Shown here: positions 22,000 through 34,340 of the stretch, piece after piece | Layout of the letters: the number at the start of each line of letters is the position of its first letter | Position numbering within the stretch: the stretch's first letter is position 1 | Assembly: GCF_030253575.1 (NCBI RefSeq) | Contig: NC_080566.1 | Location: 32,973,501-33,037,500 of the forward strand | Reading direction: 5' to 3' | DNA from: Rhododendron vialii | Lineage: Eukaryota; Streptophyta; Magnoliopsida; Ericales; Ericaceae | Length of the DNA: 64,000 nt | Position numbers and translations under genes: made by a program | Notes under the pieces: model-generated | The model's input: only the letters and a program-made list of their open reading frames with translations | Databases searched by the model: none | What the model was told of the DNA's origin: nothing

Positions 22000-24900
22000 A
22001 TGGGCAATTGCATCAGCTTCACGGCGTTACAAGACTGGTGGCTCAAGCAGTGCTTCTCCCGCGCCGGCCTCAAATCAACCACCACCGACCTGGGCGACGG
22101 CACGGTCATGCACTGCTGGGTCCCAAAGTCGCACAAGCCCACCAAGCCTACCATGCTCCTCATCCACGGGATCGGAGCCAACGCAATGTGGCAGTTCAAA
22201 GACTTCATCTCCCCTCTCTGTTCCCAATTCAACGTCTACGTGCCCGACTTGGTCTTCTTTGGCAACTCCTACACGACACGACCCGATCGGACCGAAGCCT
22301 TCCAGGTACTATAATCTGTGTCTTGACTTTGTTCCTTACTTTTAGGAAAGAGTAATTTAGCTATTTTTATTAGGTGTGTTTTGTCATCTAAAATAAGTAT
22401 TTATTTTTTAAATTAAAGGTGATTTATCGTTAGAGAATGACTTATATCGTTAAATGAGAAATAAGTACCGAAAAAACAAGAACTTTAGCCGCGCTGTAGG
22501 AGTATTTGGTTGGACGCAATTCTGTCCGGAATTATGTTCTAAAGTTGTGTTCCTAGAATTTGCTCCTTAGTAGGAGAATCTGGTTGGATGCAGTTGTGTC
22601 CGATCGGACCGAAGCGTTCCAGGTACTAAAATTGTGTAAACCTTTAGTCGGAATAAATAATACGGAGTACTCCGTAATTATTTTGCTATTTAATTGGAAA
22701 ATTTACTGCAGGGCACATAGTTGTAAAGCTCAAATTGGATGATGATGCCCTTTTCGATTTGGATTTTGAGAGAGGTTTTTGAGAGTGATAAGTGAAAAGA
22801 AACAAATAGAGAAAATTTATTGGAGACCGTGTCTCGGGATTTTGAGACCCTAAAATGAACAAGGCTGAGTCTAGTACAATAACACCAAGTATTTTACAGC
22901 AGAATACTGATTTTTTTTTCCCAATAATTAATGACGATAATTTCCCCTTACAGTTGCAGTTAATAATCTCAATGTTTTTTTTTTTTTAGGCGCAAAATCT
23001 TATTTGTCTTAATTGGAAAACAAATTACATTAGTTGGACCCTTCCCTTACTTATATCCTCCATTTGACATATCACATATGGTCTATGTAACATGGATTTG
23101 AGTGAATGTACGAGGTACCTGTGTCGACCACTGACCCGACACTTAAATAATAGTATGGGATCCATATTCGAGATATTTAGTTTGAGTAAATCCACCAAAC
23201 AGGCATATTTTAAAATCCTCATTTTCTAATGACTATTCGTGAATCTCCTACATTATGCATGAAGTGCTCTTAACATTCATTTGCACCAAAACAAACTGAG
23301 CTTTGTGTCCCAATCAATTGGGTTGGCTACATGAATCATATTTTTCAATTGAGCTCTGTCCAGGACTACCTATTTACTTATAAGCCCAAAATTGTACCTT
23401 ATCACGGCATCCAAAGTTAGTTTAGCTCTTCTTCGTCCCCTAGCTTTACTATTCACTACTATCATATCACTCTTCTTGAGGTTTACGGTAAATATGTCCA
23501 AATCACCTTAATCTATTTTCTCTCAACTCATCTTGTTTCGGTGGGTACAACTCCTACCATCAAACGAGTAGTTTTGTTTCTCATTTTCTCTCTCCTAGTC
23601 TTACCACACATCCACCTCAACATCTTCATTTCAGCTACACTCATCTTACTTACTTACTTGTTTTTTGATAGGCCAACACTCCGTCGTGTATAGCATCGTT
23701 GGTCGTATTCGTATAGCAATTCTATAAAATTTTCTTTTCAATTTTATTGGTATCCTTTGATCACACAATATACTAGAAGCGGCTCTCTACTTAAGCCACT
23801 GAACTTGGATCCTATAGGTTACATTGTCCATAATATCTCCATCCTTGCTAATAATTAAACCTAAATACTTAAAATGCTCATTTTTTGGTATCTCATGATC
23901 CTGAATCCTCTCGGGCACTTCTATTGTCACTAAACTTACAAAGCATATACTTAGTTTTACTCATACTTGTCCTAAATCCTTTTGAATATACTCTCTAGGG
24001 CTCACCTCCTCCACCCCTTCCATTTTGAATCTACTTACAGTGCCTGGGCACTTCAATTTCTGTAAATTTAGACCACCACCTAAATTTACTAAAAAAGTTG
24101 AATATATTGGTGTATCCCTATGTCTTTGATATCGAAAATAGATGAAGACAATACTTAACACGCATCTGCACCCAAGTCTATGTAACATAGCATGTGGCTA
24201 GACCATGCTTCATAATAACCTAAACACATGTAAAAAAACAAAAGATTAGATTGTTAACAACCAGCCTATCAGAAATCTCATGCCATTAGAGCGATGGATA
24301 ATTTTTCTCATGTTGATCGTCAACACAGGCTCAGTGCGTGATGCGGGCGATGGAGACCTATGGGATGCAGCGGATGCACGTGGTGGGGCTCAGCTATGGT
24401 GGGTTCGTGGCCTACAGCATCGCGGTGCAATTCCCTAACGCAGTTGATCGGCTGGTGATTGCGGCAGCTGGGGTGTGTATGGAGGACACAGATTTGGACG
24501 GCGGGTTGTTTCAGGTGAGGAGTGTTGATGAGGCCATTGCAATTTTGCTGCCACAGAAGCCAGAGAAGTTGATGGAGCTGATGGAGTTCACTTTCTATAA
24601 ACCGGTGAAGATCTTGCCATCTTGCTTCCTTAATGATTTCATTGAGGTGAGTTTTCAGAAATTCTCTTGTTACCCTTGCTGAATTTTTCTTGATTGTCAG
24701 TTTGACTTGTAGTCGATATTTGAATTGTTAGTTGGAAATTAGGTTCTTCTCTGTATTCTAGTGTTCTTTTCATTTTCTTAACCTCTTCTTTCCATTCATA
24801 AACTAGTTAATAAACTTATGATCCAAACAGAGTCTAGACTCTAGACCTGTTGAGGTAGTAAAGTTATGGAACTTTTCAGTCTATATTTATGAAGCAGAAG

Positions 24901-27122
24901 GAACGAGTTTCCTGTTTGGAAATATCTGTATTTTGTGTTCTGAGAGAGGCTTGAGGCAAGGGGACTCGGGAATTTAGGGGGAGAATATATCATAACTTGA
25001 TTTCGATTGTGGTAAAATCATTGTGCTTCGTTGGCAATGACAAGGTTGATAGAAAATTGACAATCCGAATGGTAAAAGTTCGTTTAGTATACTTGCTACC
25101 AAATGCCAATAATGGATTGTATTCCCACCACAATCCCGTGAACCGTTTCCCGATTATAATGTTCGATGGGTCACTTTCAGGAGGCAGTCAGCAGAAATTG
25201 CTACTTTAGCATGTTAAGATGAGTTTTCTCAGCGAAGTACCACGCGAATGCCTTCAAATCTCCTCTTCCTGTTATTTGTCTCTAAATTTGGCTGTACTTC
25301 TTGTGCTTTCTCCCCTACTGCATCATTATCACTTGGAGTGTCATTTAGCAGAATATCACCCGTGCGATCTTTGCCCCTGTTAAAATTCTCAAATTTGAAA
25401 TGCTAGTTATAGATTCCAACAGTCTTGACAGTAGGGATATCAAAGAGTTGGAGAATTTTCTGTCTAGCATTACTTGAAATTTGATTTAGTCCAGGCAGAG
25501 GAAAGAGCATGAAGTTCAATCAGTTGATCCTCGGGGCCAAGAAAGTTTTCAGCTGGTTTCCTTTCTAGTTGATTCTCGAGCCATGGCATGAATTGAGAAA
25601 TACCCTAGTGTCTTTATCGTGATCACTATCGAATCGCCACAATAAAATTATTGCAGGCTCCCACATATGTTCCACTATTTCTCATTCGTATTTCGCCGTC
25701 AATTTTGAGCTTGTTGCAACAGCATATTGGTTATGGAAGTGTTCATTAGCTTAATCATCTTGGGATCTTGCAATTTGTGGTCTTTATATTCCTTTAACAG
25801 GTGGTCCTTGGTGTCAACCAGGGTTTAAAGCGTGGTATTAGAAAACATAACGGTATCAGTAGTAAGGCCATATATTGGCCTGTCCCGATCGTACTGGCCG
25901 ATATCTAACTAAACAAAGGTATTGGAGGTCTGAAATCTCGTTACGTAACGGCCTTTATTTAAAACTTTGGTGTCAACTAAACTAGCAAAATGACGAAACA
26001 TGATTGCATTCTTGCTCAGCCGGCATGGATAATTCATGCCTGTGCGGATGGTTTCTTCTATCGCTATTGGTTACCAAGTCAAGCAAACCATAGTTACAAA
26101 TTGTGATGACTTCTTTGATAAGCTTTCATGGGCTTAACCTTCAAGTTTGGCCTTGGGCAGGTGATGTGTACTGAATACCTTCAAGAAAGAAAAGAGTTGA
26201 TCCATGCATTACACAAGGATAGAAAACTCTTTGATCTTCCGAAGATAACCCAGGTTGGTTTTGTATGCCTTAATTTTGCGAATTACCACCTTATTTTTTG
26301 GTTCCTGCCATTTCCCAGTTATTCATTTTGGTGGGTCTAATATCTAATTTCTCCATCTTGTATAGCCGACACTAATATTATGGGGAGAACACGATCAAGT
26401 ATTTCCGCTGGAATTGGGGAACAGATTGAAAAGGTCATTACCAAAAATCTCATAAGCTTCTTTAGATATTCTGTTGGTTTTTTTGCATTTTACTTTCTTT
26501 GGTTACCTTGAGCTATGTTACATAGAATGACCGGATGCGACTCCCATGCAAGTATGTATCTAACTGCCTGCTTCATCCAATTTTGTCTCAAGGACTCGGA
26601 AATACGCCAAAATATACAAACTTCTTAGGCCATGAAACACGCATAATACTATAGGAATAGGAGTTCCATGGATAGTTCATGGTAAATTCAAATTACAATA
26701 TGAATTTACCATGAACTATTTGCGAAACTCCTAGTTGTATATCCAATTAAATGTGTTGGACAAGGATTTCCCACACTCTTGTTAGAGGAGAATATCTTCC
26801 ATCCGTATTTTTTACATGTAAAAGGATCCATGTATCATAGAACAAGATGACAGAGGATAAGATCACGGCGATGTGCTGCCTCTTCATGTGCCTTTTCCGC
26901 TGTTTTGAAATGTTTTCAAGTTGGAGTCACAAATGTGTTCATTGAGTGTACTTTTTCTGTAGGCATCTGGGGGAGAATGCGCAACTGGTAGTCATGAAGA
27001 ATGCAGGCCATGCAATCAACGTAGAGAAACAAAAAGAGATGTTAAAACACTTGAAGTCGTACCTCGTCGATCCTCTTCCTCCTCAACTTGACAGCAACGG
27101 CAGAAACCCGAAGGCTGACTGA
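22000..27122 (+). CDS. Alpha/beta hydrolase fold protein (plant ABHD6/MAGL-like), five exons
   Basis: Exons: 22000-22305, 24329-24646, 26161-26253, 26366-26433, 26963-27122. All introns are GT-AG, the total is 945 nt, giving 314 residues and TGA. The order is a hydrolase fold: oxyanion region LLIHGIGANAMWQF (54-66), nucleophile elbow GLSYGG with Ser124, acid Asp249 in WGEHDQVFP, and His278 in NAGHAIN. The N-terminus MGNCIS has Gly2 and Cys4, a possible myristoylation plus palmitoylation signal, so membrane attachment is inferred. Plant relatives are annotated as serine hydrolases or monoacylglycerol-lipase-like; the substrate cannot be told from sequence. Intron 1 holds an RTE LINE fragment and a copy of the exon 1 end (22600-22630); intron 2 holds a MITE; intron 4 holds a hairpin. 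The start is the first ATG after the CT-rich leader. No lesion seen. Confidence 0.93.
22600..22630 (+). repeat. Short duplicate of the hydrolase exon 1 end with splice donor
   Basis: CGATCGGACCGAAGCGTTCC plus AGGTACTA repeats 22283-22310 with one change. It carries a second copy of the GT donor context inside intron 1. If used, it would not keep the same protein, since an extra intronic stretch would be included. Confidence 0.85.
23284..24000 (-). pseudogene. RTE-type LINE, 3' end of reverse transcriptase, in hydrolase intron 1
   Basis: Read on the minus strand it shows HFKYLGLIISKDGDI, VTYRIQVQWLK, AASSILCDQRIPIKLKRKFY, RIAIRIRPTMLYTTECWPIK and, after slips, ARGRRRAKLTLDAVIR, ending DRAQLKNMIHVANPI. 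This is the C-terminal part of RTE-clade reverse transcriptase. Many stops and frame changes show it is dead. It is antisense to the host gene. Confidence 0.82.
25819..25968. mobile_element. 150-bp MITE in hydrolase intron 2, 9-bp target duplication
   Basis: Ends CAGGGTTTAAAGCG and TTATTTAAAACTTT; the interior has TAACGGTATCAGTA and TTACGTAACGG. The 9-mer GGTGTCAAC is present at 25810-25818 and 25969-25977, which fits the Mutator superfamily. A relative of 151 bp sits in the UGT intron at 32507. Confidence 0.82.
26648..26742 (+). repeat. Intronic hairpin in hydrolase intron 4
   Basis: Arms 26648-26690 and 26701-26742 pair along about 42 bases with few mismatches (core GATAGTTCATGGTAAATTCA) around a 10-base loop. 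It could be a tiny MITE or a small-RNA precursor; only the foldback itself is seen. Confidence 0.7.
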
Positions 27123-28424
27123 AGTTTTATGGGAAAGAGGGACATCGAATCCTGGAATGTAACTGGGTATTTCAGACAACTCAAAAGTAATCGATTTTTT
27201 TGAAAGTTTTCATTATGTATCATAGCATTTTTTTACAGAAGATACGATCCTCGTCCCGTAGTTCCCCCGATTGAATTTCTTAGGTGAAGCTTTGAAAGAA
27301 TGTGTCTCATTGGAGAACAACCATTATTGACGTAAAGATAGGAAGGATGATATGTGAAGGACTCTAGTCTCTAGTGCCCTTGTTGTATACTGGTGAACTC
27401 CTTATTTGTATTTTGTTTTGTGATTTTAGTTTTTGGAATTAGAAAGATCTGCGAATACGAACCATATTGACTGTACCAAAATAAAGTCCAGATTTGGACC
27501 GTCTTGTCCAGTTCAAATTAAGGACGGAGAGGATCCCATTCCTTTCCGAAATTATTGGATTGAAGTGGGATAATTTCAGTTCTCTCGTCTGATTACAAAA
27601 AGAAATTACCGTGGTTTGGCATTTGACTTCTGCTACGGAATATTATTGATGTCAAGATCCGATTATTGGTGCAGATTTACCAATCTTCATCTACGAAGGC
27701 AAAGTTAGCTGGTCATTCATTTTCACTAGTATAGGTGCACGTACATTGCACGCGAAAGGTTTGTCATACCTTGTTATAAATTAATAGTGATCTCACTTGT
27801 TTTGTAGTCATTGAAATGGTTGAACTCTCAAGCGTATGGTATGTAAATTTGATAAAATAGATCATGGTCATCTTTCTTGGTTCAATTGTGATGTTTGGCC
27901 TCTTTTTCAAGTGATGAGAAGAGGGAAACTAAGTCTCGAGAGTCACAGAATATATGCATCTCCAAGAACACAAAAAGGAAAAAAAAAGAAAAAGAAAAAG
28001 AAAAAAAAGAGAATGTAGTGTAACAAAACATTTCATCTATAGTTTTACTAATGTTTGAACATTCTTCCATATCCTCAAATGGTTAAAATTGTTTGTCTTC
28101 AATTCTTCTTGCATTTTTTTCTTTCTTTGTTTCTGCTACTAAATAGGATTATTATTGCCTACTGCCTAGGAAACTTGAAACCTCAAAGCTCAGAAGAACT
28201 TCAATCAAACATTGCTCCCCTAACTGTCCTTGGGATACTCCAAAATTAGGAATGGCTGGTGCATGATTTCCTTTGAGTGTGCACATGAGAAAGGTCTAAG
28301 AGAAGCAATGTCATCCCCTCAGTCAATAACCCTGCGAGTGTTCGAGCCCTCTCTTGAGTATCCATGTGATATGTTATATGGACTCTTGTAAAGGGATAGG
28401 TACCCATAGCTGGCAATCAATTAA
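27123..28424. other. Hydrolase 3' UTR and intergenic stretch
   Basis: The hydrolase transcript probably ends within the first few hundred bases, but no single polyadenylation signal stands out. An A/G-rich simple repeat lies at 27975-28012. No gene is supported. Confidence 0.5.
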
Positions 28425-28932
28425 GGGTAAACTATAGTTAACCCCCTCTAACTAAGCCTCGCGTGCACTTTGTCCCCTCTAACTTTTTTTTTGGCACTCA
28501 ACCCCCTCTAACTAACTGAAAATCAAACGGTCATAACTTCTTCATCCGAAATCGAAAACATGCAAATTATATATCGATTTCGAGGTCTTGAAGTCAACTT
28601 TCCAATGACACCAAAATCACATCACGATTTAAAGCACACAAAAAGTTATGATCAAAACAGTCTTTCTATCTACCAGCCCTTACTCTTTTGATCATAACTT
28701 TCTGTGTGCTTTGAATCATGATGTAATTTTGGTGTCATTAGAAAGCTGGCTTCAAGACCTCGAAATCGATATATAATTTGCATGTTTTCGATTTCGGACG
28801 AAAAAGTTATGACCGTTTGAAGTTATGACCGTTTGATTTTCAGTTAGTTAGAGGGGGTTGAGTGCCAAAAAAAAAAGTTAGGGGCAAAGTGCACGCAAGG
28901 CTTAGTTAGAGGGGGTTAACTATAGTTTACCC
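28425..28932. mobile_element. Palindromic Mutator-type MITE, 508 bp, perfect 9-bp target duplication
   Basis: Inverted arms start GGGTAAACTATAGTTAACCC and almost meet in the middle near 28680. The 9-mer ATCAATTAA lies at 28416-28424 and 28933-28941. Arms share CCCCCTCTAACT and ATCGATATATAATTTGCATG blocks. Its CCCCCT-rich arms resemble the style of 5773-6787 but the sequence is different. Non-coding. Confidence 0.92.
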
Positions 28933-28941
28933 ATCAATTAA

Positions 28942-31357
28942 TCTTGGGTGAGGGAGTTAGCATGTATCCAACACGCATACCCCACTTAGACACTCGGATT
29001 CTCTAATCCTAAAAATATTTGGAAAACAAAAAACAGAATTTCAAAACAGCTTGATTTTCAAACGTTCACACAAATGAGGGATAGAAAATCTATTGATGTC
29101 CCCTAATGACATTTGATTGCAAGTTGCAAAATAAGTTATACCATCATACGGAATATTACACAATATTCAATACAAATAAATAAGTGCTGGGGAGATGTCC
29201 CCGTGCACAAACCTAACTTTCCGACATAACATGCTAAGACTAAGTTTAGAAATATTTCACGCTTGGACGCGCACAAGCACGTACTTCCCGTAACCAAAGT
29301 CGGTGGGCAATAAATAAGATGGAGAAGAACTTTGTAAACTTCGGGATAAACAATAGACTGTTCTGAAGGTAAGAGCAGTGGTCTTCTTATGTTCCTAAGC
29401 CGACTAAAAGAAAACAAATGAACTTACACACGCTGCTTCTTGTTTTTGCCCCATCAATTCCCTTCCCTTTTCTATCCCTCCACAAATCTTTTCAGAAATC
29501 CAAAATCCACAAACGTATTAAACTCACATAGCAACATGAAGGAAGAAGAAGTAAAGGAAATTACTGGATGAATAGGTACAATAACGAAGACCCATCTTCA
29601 AAATCAATAAGAATATGGAAGAATTTTTGCATAATCTGAGATTACTCTAATCCTGGACATGCAAATTCTCTGGAAAACAATTAAATAGTTGGTGATTGAG
29701 TGGCCAAATATATATCAGCACAATGCCGGTGTTGTATGCAATATCACCTCTCAATTTGGCAAGAACTGAATCATGAGCAAGCCAATATTTTAGGGTTTAA
29801 TATAGATGCATTGAGCAATCAGCCCTAAAAAAGGTGGAAGATTAAGTAGTAGTTTCTCAATAAAGCAAACGATTAAGCATGATACATGATGATAGTAACC
29901 AAGAAGAAACTATATCACAACAACGTTTGAATTCTAAGGAGTTTTGCACTTGTTCATAAGAATTAGTGTCGGACAGAAGCATGAATGCAAAGTCTCATTA
30001 ACTAATAGTACAAGCTTTCTAATTGTCTAATTTTTTTAGACATGACAGGTCGACAATCTACTTTAGTCAAGCTCTTATATGCCTGCAACCTTTATAACTG
30101 TAAGAAAAGATTATACACCTTGTTTTTTATCGGCGAAATTCAGTAGTGTTAGAATAGTTAGATTAACACATTGAAAGGAAAGTTGAACTCTTAACCTCAT
30201 TCCCCCCGGCACCTAAGTGCACTATAGATGCCGTTTAGCCTACACATTTACCCATTTCTAATTTGCACTGGGATTTCTTCTTCCTCAGGCCTCAATCCCG
30301 ACTTCGTTGCATCCTCTTCCATCCGTAGTAAGATTGGCCCCTCGAAAAGAATAGAAGGATGTGAAATGGTTTATATACGTTCATAGTGGAGTAGTAGCCG
30401 CCCATGTAAACTCCGATCTCCTTTGCAAAAACTACACCAACACCATATTTTAAAACTTTACCCCAAGCCATAATATCCTACATACTCTTGAAGCTTCTTT
30501 TCACATTGTTAGCATACTACACCTACCCACTTAACATGAACAAGGAAAATGCATGTTCTTATCTAAATACCAAGACCACCTTCATCTAGTAACCTGTTTC
30601 AAACAAATCACATTTGTCGTAGGACACAAACACGACAACAGTTAGTTAAATCCAAGAAGATTTGCACTGTTGCTCGATCCTTTCTGGTATAGGATGCTTT
30701 CGCTCATCCTATCGGCTAATGCAGTTAATAAAAGCGAATTTTTGTACTAAGGGGAGAGAAAGCCCTTAAATCCAAGACCAAGAAATGTTGAGTAATTCTA
30801 TCGAACAATTGGTGTGCAATCTGTTTACATCGGTTTGAAAACAGGGCTGTATATATGTTGGTCGAACTAAAATTTGTGAATAAAGTTTCTGCCAATGTAG
30901 TATTTGCTTACAACCCATGAAGATGAAGATGGCGGAACAGAGGATGGAAAAGATTGAACTTACTACACAATTTTTTTTGGCGCCTGGAACTTTGGCTGTA
31001 CAGGGAGGTGCAGTGGAAGATTGAATTGAAGGGTGGTGATGAAGATGGAAGGGAGTCGGAGGGAGTGTCCGTTGAAGCGCTTGGGTAGCCGTTTGGTTGT
31101 TTAACTGGATGCTTTGTTTAACCGGATGCATCGTAGTACAGTAGTGATGAAATTCGTTTTGAGATTCTAATTTCTATTAAAACCTCTCAGCAAGGAGGCG
31201 TTACCGAAGGGAACACCAATGCGTCGTCGAGAAAGATTACCGAAGGGACAGTGCCTCCATCGGCTGGCGCTCGCCACCCATCTCATTGAAATAGGAAAAA
31301 AGGAGAAAGGCGGACCAAATCCTCATTTGTTTGTTGAAATGGTAATCCATTCATTAG
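28942..31357. other. Intergenic stretch, no gene supported
   Basis: Only short frames occur. The longest (30766-31131, -) is His/Pro-rich at its start with one hydrophobic stretch; I recognise no family and see no splice-linked partner. No RNA gene was seen. The UGT85 3' UTR should lie just below 31357. Confidence 0.5.
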
Positions 31358-34340
31358 TTACTCCACATAACGAAGAGCCTCCTTAATGAATCTATCCAAG
31401 TTGCTGTAAGATGATCCGCCAACATTAGCAGCTTCTTCAGCCTTCATCTTCCACTTCTTGGCTCTGCTCCTCATTTCCTTCCCTTTCTCCCCTTCCATCA
31501 TATCCCGGACAAGAGCCTTGACTTCTTCGCGCTTCACATCATGATCCACCTCCGCTCCGATCCCCCAACGCGTGCACGCATACCGACAATTCGTTTGTTG
31601 GTCGGCAAAGAAAGGCCAACAGATCACCGGCATGCCTCCACATACTGTTTCCATCATTGAATTCCACCCGCAGTGTGTCAGAAATGCACCAACCGACGGG
31701 TGTGACAGCACTTCGGCTTGGGGGCACCAACTCACGAGCAAACCCCTATCCTTAGTTTCTTCCAAAAGTTCTTCAGGCAATATAGCCGAATCCCCAACCA
31801 CAATATCAGGCCTAACCACCCATAAAAATGGGTGATTGCTATTTGCAAGGCCCCAAGCAAACTCTCTCAAGTGTTCCCCACTCATTACCGTCACGCTCCC
31901 GTAGTTCACGTACACGACAGATTCAGGCTCTCTTCGGTCTAGCCACTGGAGAGACTCCGAGTTCTCTTTCCATAAGCTTGGATTTATTGAATTGATTCGA
32001 GTGTCAGTCACGTGCCTGCTGCACAGAAAGTGAAGTGGCCCTACTGTATAAATGCGGGGGAAGAAATTGGACGCGATCGCCTCTAGAACTTCTTGTTCGA
32101 ATTCATCAAAGGTGTTGAAGATGATCGCAGGAGACTTCAAGCAATTTTGTGCCTCTTCTCCCATGAAGTCGAACATGATGTGGTTGGGATTGGTGGTTCG
32201 GAGGTGGCTCGGGAGGTCCTTCAACCGTATGTCTCTCATGCCCGGTATCCAATCGATAGGAGTATCCAGAGTACCATCACTCATGAAGTTCTCATCTAAA
32301 GGTACATGAAAAAATTTGACATTTTTATTCGGTAGATTTCACAAATTTAAAATGATCAGATGCTTCAGCTTTGGTAGCTATGTGTCTATACATCTATTAC
32401 CACCACAATCATTTCCGAACACTTGTGTAGACTGCTCTTTGTCCTTAACGTTAGTTTGTAGGGCTTGAAGGAGGTGAACATGGTGCAAAAAATAGATGGG
32501 AAGCACCAGGGTTTTAAATAACTGCCGTCACGTACCATATCAGCAGTTACGTAACGGGATTTTGGACCTTCATACCGTTATTTCCTTATGTATCAGCCGA
32601 TATATGGCTTTATCATTGATACCGTTATGCTTCCCGATACAATAATTTAAAACCCTGGGGCGCCCAATTATAACCACATCTTGGCAATTTTGCTGATCAA
32701 AACAGAAACTTGCGAATTGAGACCATTTATTTTCCAAGAAAAAAAATACCTTAGCCTCTTTTGATGTGAAATAGAAACATGCAAGTCTAACCAAATGAAA
32801 CTTAAGGGATGGGAAAATCCACTAATGAAAGGATCAGGGTTCAAGCTCCATCTGAGAGGTTTGGGATTCAGGGCTATGGATAGCATCTGAAATTCTATCT
32901 TTGTGGACTAACCTACTAACACCTACTGATGTATACAATATTGACAAAAAAAACTATATATGCTGTGCGGATCCAAAAAAAAAAAACCAAATATATATGC
33001 CCGACAACTAGAAACTAAATTACATTGTGCTCCTTATACTATGACCTTTCCACGTTAGTGTAACAAGTTTAAAAATTATCACTTTGGTCCCTTATGAGAT
33101 GGAGTAGCTTTCTACAGTATTTAGTCCAATTAATTCGACAATATGCTCACTAACGAGAAGTTCACGTAATGCCAAGTGTCTTCACCTGTTTAGGTCACAT
33201 TAATGTTACATGGTACTTTCATTAGCTAATTCGACGATTACAGGGTCGCATAGGATGCAATTGTATGATACTAGGAAAATTGAATAGTTCATTAGCCGAA
33301 TTCAAAACACAAACTTAAGCGCCCAAAACGAGAATTGATTGATTTAGAAGGGGCAAAGTGCAGTAACCAAAAGAACCAAACTTCTCCAATTGACTCACAA
33401 GGTCGTTTTAGATGTATTGCTCCGTTCCCTAATTTTAGCTCACTGTAACATGTCGCTCCGATATTTGTGATGAATTCCGTATTGTAAGTGTCGTTAGACT
33501 TACATTAATAATACTTTTCACTTTTGTCAAAAAAAAAATAAAAAAATCGTGTCGTTTTCTGAATACAAAAGTAATTTCGTACTTAATTTTCAAATAATTT
33601 TGCACCGATGTAAATAACTAATTGAGATATTTAAATTGATGCTTGAAATATCAAAAAAGGCACACAAGCTTTTGTTTCAGTGAAAAAATGGCACGATTTT
33701 TAGTAGGGAATCGAAATTATGGGACGGGGAGAGAAACAATTTGGGAGTCCTACAACAGTGAGACCAACATATTTTGAACTGGATCATGATCAAGTGAACT
33801 AGAGAAAATTTTAAGTCCAAGAAAAGTACCTTTAAATGGAAAAATTCCTCTTTTGATGAGTTCCCTGTAATGAAGATATCCCATGAAGGAACAAGCCGAA
33901 GCAGTCCAAAACTGAACCTCAGGTACTCCAATTTCCTCAGCCGCTTCTATCCCGAAGCTCATCACGCCATCCGACACCACACAAGTAACCGGAGGCGAGC
34001 CCGCCGTAGAATTCAACCTCTTCAGCAGCTCCACAAACGGACCCAAGCAGTTCTTCCGGGTCGAATCGCACAGCGCCGGGACGTCCTGGGTCGCGTCCCG
34101 ATCCGACGGGGGAAGTCCGTCGGGTATGGTCTCGAACCGGAATCCCGGCAGGCCAGATACGGATTCGGTCCCTTTGGACCGGATCAGGCGCCTGTGGTTG
34201 AACTCGGTGTTGACGAAGGTGACGTGGAAGCCACGTGAGTGGAGGAGCTTTGATAGGTGCATCATGGGGGTGACGTGGCCTTGTGATGGGTAGGGAACGC
34301 ATACCACATGGGGCTTCTTTCTGGTTTCTGCTGAATCCAT
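31358..34340 (-). CDS. UDP-glucosyltransferase, UGT85 family, two exons
   Basis: Exon 1 is 34340-33830 and exon 2 is 32295-31358, joined by a 1,534-bp GT-AG intron in phase 1, giving 482 residues, the usual UGT85 length. Catalytic His22 is in PSQGHVTPM and its partner Asp124 in [10 protein letters not shown]. The UGT85-like middle reads [20 protein letters not shown]. The PSPG sugar-donor box runs from Trp360 ([20 protein letters not shown]) to Gln403 (FFADQ); a final Gln is usual for UDP-glucose users. Such cytosolic enzymes glucosylate small acceptors; known UGT85 members act on cyanohydrins, terpenols, cytokinins and the iridoid 7-deoxyloganetin. The acceptor here is unknown. The intron contains a MITE. 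No lesion is seen, so the gene is probably functional. Confidence 0.95.
32507..32657. mobile_element. 151-bp MITE in the UGT85 intron
   Basis: Ends CAGGGTTTTAAATAAC and AATTTAAAACCCTG are inverted repeats; the interior has CAGTTACGTAACGGGATTTT and GATACCGTTATG. Same family as 25819-25968 in the hydrolase intron. The flanking 9-mers match only in part. Confidence 0.78.
33420..33545 (+). mobile_element. Possible LINE 3' tail in the UGT85 intron
   Basis: ATTAATAATACTTTTCACTT followed by an A-rich run resembles a plant LINE 3' end in forward orientation, antisense to the gene. No coding sequence or target repeat was found. Confidence 0.3.

Noticed and set aside
21842..22345. 167-residue frame overlapping the hydrolase start
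   Set aside because: Ser/Pro/Thr-rich shadow of exon 1 in another frame, crossing the CT repeat and the exon 1 donor.
30766..31131. 121-residue minus-strand frame downstream of UGT85
   Set aside because: No recognisable domain, no clear splice-linked exon and low-complexity start; left as non-coding.
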